DNA of 64,000 nucleotides from an uncultured Collinsella sp. (GTDB lineage Bacteria; Actinomycetota; Coriobacteriia; Coriobacteriales; Coriobacteriaceae), in contig UQIV01000007.1 of assembly GCA_900541205.1 (NCBI GenBank), positions 1-64,000 on the forward strand. The letters are read 5' to 3'. Shown piece by piece: positions 60,642 to 64,000 of this stretch; the first letter of the stretch is position 1, and the number at the start of each line of letters is the position of its first letter. The notes beneath the pieces were generated by a model. The model was given only the letters and a program-made list of their open reading frames with translations, was not told the origin of the DNA and made no database searches. The position numbers were made by a program, and so were the translations under genes.

Positions 60642-60739
60642 AAACGCCCCTAAGCGAGCAAGGTGACGTGAAAGAGGAGGGCATTGACCTTTTGGTCATG
60701 CCCGACGATTGAACGTCAGATTGCCGCTTAGGGGCGTTT
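60642..60739. repeat. 98-bp structured inverted repeat downstream of proB
   Basis: Perfect 15-base outer arms (60642-60656 and 60725-60739). Inside is a strong hairpin, GGGCAT-T-GACC-TTTT-GGTC-ATGCCC (60679-60703), next to GACG-ATTGAA-CGTC (60704-60717), and TGACGT/ACGTCA pairs (60664-60669 with 60713-60718). On the reverse strand it lies 15 bases after the proB stop and the left edge is TTTTCG, so it could end proB transcription, or be a small structured RNA or a MITE-like element. Confidence 0.75.
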
Positions 60740-60753
60740 GCAGCGTCAGTTGG

Positions 60754-61881
60754 TTAGGCAAAGACGATTAAGTTGTCCCTGTGGATTGCGGGCTTTTCGG
60801 CCAGGTCTGCCAGCAGGCGGTTACCGGCAATCTGATCCTGGCGGCGGCCGGCAGCAAGCTCCAGCACGTCCGAATCGGCCTCGGCGATACCGCGGGCGAC
60901 AACCATACCGCTCGGGTCGCACACATCGAGCACATCGCCCTCGGCAAACTCGCCATCGACCTGGCGAATACCCACCGCGAGTAAGGACGAACCGCGACTG
61001 ACCAGCGCCTTCGCGGCACCGTCGTCAACAGTTACCGAGCCATGAGCCTTGTCACCCAGCGCGATCCACAGCTTGCGCGGCGCAATGTCCAGGCGCTCCG
61101 CCGGCGGATCGAACAGGGTTCCCACGCTCTCGCCACGGGCCAGGCGCACGAGCGCATCGGGCTCCTCGCCCGAGCAAATCACGCTCTGAATGCCGGCCGT
61201 CATCAAAATGCGGCTCGCGCGGATCTTGGTGATCATGCCGCCGGTGCCCACCGACGTCGAAGAATCGCCCGCCGAGGCAATGATCTTGGCATCGATTTTG
61301 CGCACGACCGGGATAAACTCGGCCGTCGGATCCTCATGCGGATTGGCGGTGTAGAGGCCATCGATGTCCGAAAGCGTCACACACAGGTCAGCCGAAACCA
61401 GGCAGCTCACGAGTGCCGCGAGCGTGTCGTTGTCGCCGAACTTGATCTCGTCGACGGTAACGGTGTCGTTCTCGTTGACGACCGGTACCACGCCCAGCTC
61501 CACCAGACGCAGCAGGGCGTCGCGCGCGTGCAGGTAGGACGTACGGCGCGCCGTGTCGTGGCGCGTGAGCAGCACGAGCGAGGTGAGTAGGTCACGCGCA
61601 TGGAACTCCTCGTCGTAGGCCGAGGAGATGATGCACTGGCCGGCCGAAGCGCATGCCTGCAGGCTCGGCAGATCGCCGACCGGTTTGCGGTCGAAGCCCA
61701 GCACGGGATAGCCACAGGCAATGGCGCCGGAGCTCACCACGACCAAGCGCCAGCCAAGCTTGCGCAGGGCCGCGGCCTGATCGGCCAGGCCACCGATAAA
61801 CGCACGGTTGACCTTACCGTCGGCACCCACCACCGTGGACGAGCCGATCTTTACCACCATCGTTTTATAAGAAGTCGTCAT
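60754..61881 (-). CDS. proB: Glutamate 5-kinase
   Basis: A 375-residue enzyme that phosphorylates glutamate at the gamma carboxyl, the first step of proline synthesis. It has VVKIGSSTVVGADGKV at the start, NENDTVTVDEIKFGDND, GTGGMITKIRASRI, and a C-terminal PUA domain (about 270-375). Start: ATG 61881. Length is standard for the kinase-plus-PUA form. It lies away from proA and ends beside the structured repeat at 60642. Confidence 0.96.
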   Translation of the reverse strand: MTTSYKTMVVKIGSSTVVGADGKVNRAFIGGLADQAAALRKLGWRLVVVSSGAIACGYPVLGFDRKPVGDLPSLQACASAGQCIISSAYDEEFHARDLLTSLVLLTRHDTARRTSYLHARDALLRLVELGVVPVVNENDTVTVDEIKFGDNDTLAALVSCLVSADLCVTLSDIDGLYTANPHEDPTAEFIPVVRKIDAKIIASAGDSSTSVGTGGMITKIRASRILMTAGIQSVICSGEEPDALVRLARGESVGTLFDPPAERLDIAPRKLWIALGDKAHGSVTVDDGAAKALVSRGSSLLAVGIRQVDGEFAEGDVLDVCDPSGMVVARGIAEADSDVLELAAGRRQDQIAGNRLLADLAEKPAIHRDNLIVFA

Positions 61882-61952
61882 ACGTCAAACCAATCGAATG
61901 TCGAGCGTTCGGGCGAGCTGAGGCAGCTGGGGCACCCGGTGCAGGACGGACG

Positions 61953-61991
61953 AAAATGATCCGTTTTCCTCCGTCCCCTTCGGATCATTTT
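61953..61991. repeat. Dispersed palindromic repeat, copy B
   Basis: Arms aaaatgatccg (61953-61963) and cggatcatttt (61981-61991) around ttttcctccgtcccctt. The pncB stop codon (TGA at 61985-61987) lies inside the right arm. It could work as a terminator. It matches copy A at 53964. Confidence 0.85.
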
Positions 61992-63490
61992 GCCCAGGGG
62001 AAGGCCGAAGCCGCGGCCATGTTCTTGCGCACGAGCTCGTCGCGCACCTGGGCCAGGCCCTGTTCCATACCCACCACGTAGGTCTGCGGATACAGGAAGC
62101 GTTTGAAAGCCGCGTCCAGATGATCGAGTGCCCAAGCACAGCGCTCGCGCGCGTCCTTGATGCTCTCACGCGGAGCAACCGCACTGCCGTCGCGAACGAT
62201 CGGCACCAGCAGCTCACGATACTCAAGCTCGGACACGTCGGTCACCAGCGCCGCATCGTTTACGGCCACGAGGGTATTGCCGCGCGCGGCGCCCTCCCCT
62301 GCCAGATGGTCCTCGTCATAGATCATGTCGCAGACCGGGCCACCAAAGCCGTCGTAATAGCGGCGCACGCGCTGCACGCCGGGAATCGTGCGCTTGTAGG
62401 GCTGCTCGGAAAGCTTCACCACCGGCGTCCACGGGTCCGTCTCGCTCGCGCGGCGGGCCGAAAGCTTGTACACGCCGCCCAACGCCGGCTGATCGTAGCA
62501 GGTCGCGAGCTTGGTGCCCACGCCAAAGCTATCGATGGGCGCGCCCTGGTCGAGCAGCGACTGGATCGTGTACTCGTCCAGGTCGTTGGAGACCGAAATC
62601 CCCACATAGGGCAGGCCCTCAGCATCGAAACGGCCGCGGACATACTTGGACAGTTTGGCGAGGTCGCCCGAGTCGATGCGAATAGCCGACAGGCGCTCGC
62701 CCACCGCCTCCATCTCCTTGGCAACCGTAATGGCATGTTCGCAGCCCTCGCGCACGTCGTAGGTGTCGATGAGCAGCGTGCAATTCTTGGGGCTCGACTT
62801 GGCAAAGGCGCGGAAGGCCTCGAGCTCGGAATCGAAGCTCATCACCCAGCTGTGCGCATGCGTGCCAAAGACGGGAATGCCGTAGCGGCGCCCGGCAAGC
62901 ACGTTAGACGTAGACGAGCAGCCCGCCACGTAGCTCGCGCGCGCAACAGCCAGGCCGCCATCGGGACCCTGGGCTCGACGCAGGCCAAACTCCGCCACGG
63001 GACGACCGTCGGCGGCGAGCACCACGCGCGCCGTCTTGGTGGCGACAAGCGTCTGGAAGCCGACAATGTTAAGCAGCGCCGTCTCGAGCAGCTGGCACTC
63101 CAGCGCGGGGCCGGTGACGCGCACCATGGGCTCGCGCGGAAAGACGAGCTCGCCCTCGGGCACGGCGTCGATGTTTACATGCGCACGAAAATCGCGCAGG
63201 TAGTCGAGGAATCCAGGCTTGAACATCGCGCCGCCGGCAGGGGCCTGGAGCGAGGCGAGGTAGTCGATGTCCTCGGGCGTAAAGCGCAGATTCTCGACCA
63301 GCTCGGGCAGTTCGGCGGTGCCGCACATGACGGCATAGGCGCTGCCAAAGGGATGGTCGCGGTAAAACGCGGTAAAACAACCCTGCTCATTGGCCTTGCC
63401 GCTCTCCCACAGGCCCTGGGCCATAGTGAGCTCGTACAGATCGGTGAGCATTGCGATGTCGGTGGGATGAGAGATGTCGGTCAAAGCCAT
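61985..63490 (-). CDS. pncB: Nicotinate phosphoribosyltransferase
   Basis: A 501-residue enzyme that converts nicotinate and PRPP to nicotinate mononucleotide for NAD salvage. It has MLTDLYELTMAQGLWESG, GSAYAVMCGTAELPE, GTHAHSWVMSF, LLIDTYDVREGCEHAI (active-site region), LSAIRIDSGDLAKLSK, and SFGVGTKLATCYDQPALGGVYKL. Start at MALTDISH (63490); a longer reading adds 21 unlikely residues. Its stop is inside the palindromic repeat at 61953-61991. Confidence 0.94.
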   Translation of the reverse strand: MALTDISHPTDIAMLTDLYELTMAQGLWESGKANEQGCFTAFYRDHPFGSAYAVMCGTAELPELVENLRFTPEDIDYLASLQAPAGGAMFKPGFLDYLRDFRAHVNIDAVPEGELVFPREPMVRVTGPALECQLLETALLNIVGFQTLVATKTARVVLAADGRPVAEFGLRRAQGPDGGLAVARASYVAGCSSTSNVLAGRRYGIPVFGTHAHSWVMSFDSELEAFRAFAKSSPKNCTLLIDTYDVREGCEHAITVAKEMEAVGERLSAIRIDSGDLAKLSKYVRGRFDAEGLPYVGISVSNDLDEYTIQSLLDQGAPIDSFGVGTKLATCYDQPALGGVYKLSARRASETDPWTPVVKLSEQPYKRTIPGVQRVRRYYDGFGGPVCDMIYDEDHLAGEGAARGNTLVAVNDAALVTDVSELEYRELLVPIVRDGSAVAPRESIKDARERCAWALDHLDAAFKRFLYPQTYVVGMEQGLAQVRDELVRKNMAAASAFPWAK

Positions 63491-63572
63491 GGGGCGACCT
63501 TTCGGATGTGTTGTGCAGAGGTTGAGGGTTGGGCGAGGCGGACGTGCGGGCATGGAGCCTGGAGCGAACAGG

Positions 63573-64000
63573 TTAGTGCAGGCCCATGCTGGTCAGGATC
63601 GTGTAGCCCATAAAGATAACAAACGCGATGAGGGCAAGGACAATGATGATTTTTTGAGCCGGCGCCATGCCAGGGATCTCGTTCTCGCCCGTAGGTTCCT
63701 TGGAGGTAACCATGCGCTGGGCAAAGGTCATCTCGTCACGGCTCGACTTGGGCTCGACGGACTTGGGACGAGCGGCCTTTTTAGGCTGAGGTTTGGGCGC
63801 GGCAGGCGCAGGCTTCGCAGCAGCGGGCTTGGGTGCGGGCGCGGGCGCCGATGCGGATGCGGCGTTCGAGGCGACCTCCTCGGCCTTCGCACGCTCGGCA
63901 CGCAGGGCAGCCAGCTCCTCACGCTCGCGACGGGCCTCTTCCCGAGCCTCGCGGCGGGCCTTCTCAGCGCGGAGCTCTTCCAACTCAGCGCGCTCCTCGT
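63573..64000 (-). CDS. Coiled-coil protein with a C-terminal membrane anchor, partial
   Basis: The last ~142 residues of a gene that continues past the right edge. The upstream part is charged and Arg/Glu-rich (EKARREAREEARREREELA), a coiled coil; an Ala/Pro/Lys-rich linker follows; the end has a hydrophobic helix (AQKIIIVLALIAFVIFMGYTIL) and a short tail. No family recognised. The 83-base gap before pncB has no terminator I can see. Confidence 0.75.
   Translation of the reverse strand, partial: EERAELEELRAEKARREAREEARREREELAALRAERAKAEEVASNAASASAPAPAPKPAAAKPAPAAPKPQPKKAARPKSVEPKSSRDEMTFAQRMVTSKEPTGENEIPGMAPAQKIIIVLALIAFVIFMGYTILTSMGLH

Noticed and set aside
1..64000. CRISPR array or prophage
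   Set aside because: No regularly spaced repeats and no phage structural or lysis-lysogeny genes are present; the few mobile genes are a RAYT and a broken IS1595-type transposase.

Overview
The window reads as a chromosomal segment of a gut Coriobacteriia species, most likely Collinsella. This is inferred from the SUF operon with an Rrf2 regulator, the GGGtGRT gene pair, the FN3-rich secreted wall enzymes, a Rho with a very long Arg/Ala-rich extension, and tRNA genes with encoded CCA. No 16S gene is present to confirm it.

Layout. 1-16364 is a cell-surface polysaccharide locus of relatively low GC. It holds the start of a glucose-1-phosphate thymidylyltransferase (rfbA), several glycosyltransferases, a YfhO membrane protein, an amino-sugar cassette (aminotransferase, two SMR-type small transporters, ATP-grasp, NAD-epimerase, polyprenyl-phosphate glycosyltransferase) and two secreted peptidoglycan enzymes carrying FN3 repeats. 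16365-20251 is accessory: a broken IS1595-like transposase, an unknown membrane protein, and a two-gene unit of DUF4869 plus a compact P-loop protein with a TOPRIM-like end. From 20254 GC rises sharply. 20254-29597 is a second run of GT2 glycosyltransferases with an acyltransferase. 29622-33399 holds an AAA/PD-(D/E)XK-like protein and an LPXTG-type surface protein.

33538-39439 is the iron-sulfur assembly locus: an Rrf2/IscR-like regulator divergent from sufC-B-D-S-U, with two matched 31-bp palindromes between them. 40098-43071 has a REP-associated HUH transposase, a NifU-like protein and the GGGtGRT protein. 43328-46311 has a flavoprotein, dinD, and tRNA-Lys/tRNA-His with a duplicated tRNA 3' end and terminator. 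46477-64000 is mostly housekeeping: aminotransferase, ROK sugar kinase, VanZ-like protein, an Ala-rich membrane protein, rho, argS, carD, an HD-domain protein, proA, an alpha/beta hydrolase, proB, nicotinate phosphoribosyltransferase and the end of a coiled-coil membrane protein.

How they work together. The first 29.6 kb likely builds, decorates and exports a surface glycan and remodels the wall around it. The suf block makes and delivers Fe-S clusters under Rrf2 control. proA and proB form the first steps of proline synthesis but are separated here by a hydrolase on the other strand. The points most worth following are the DUF4869/P-loop-TOPRIM pair, the Arn-like amino-sugar cassette, the GC-rich FN3 patches, the duplicated tRNA-Lys end, the 98-bp structured inverted repeat beside proB, and dispersed palindromes.
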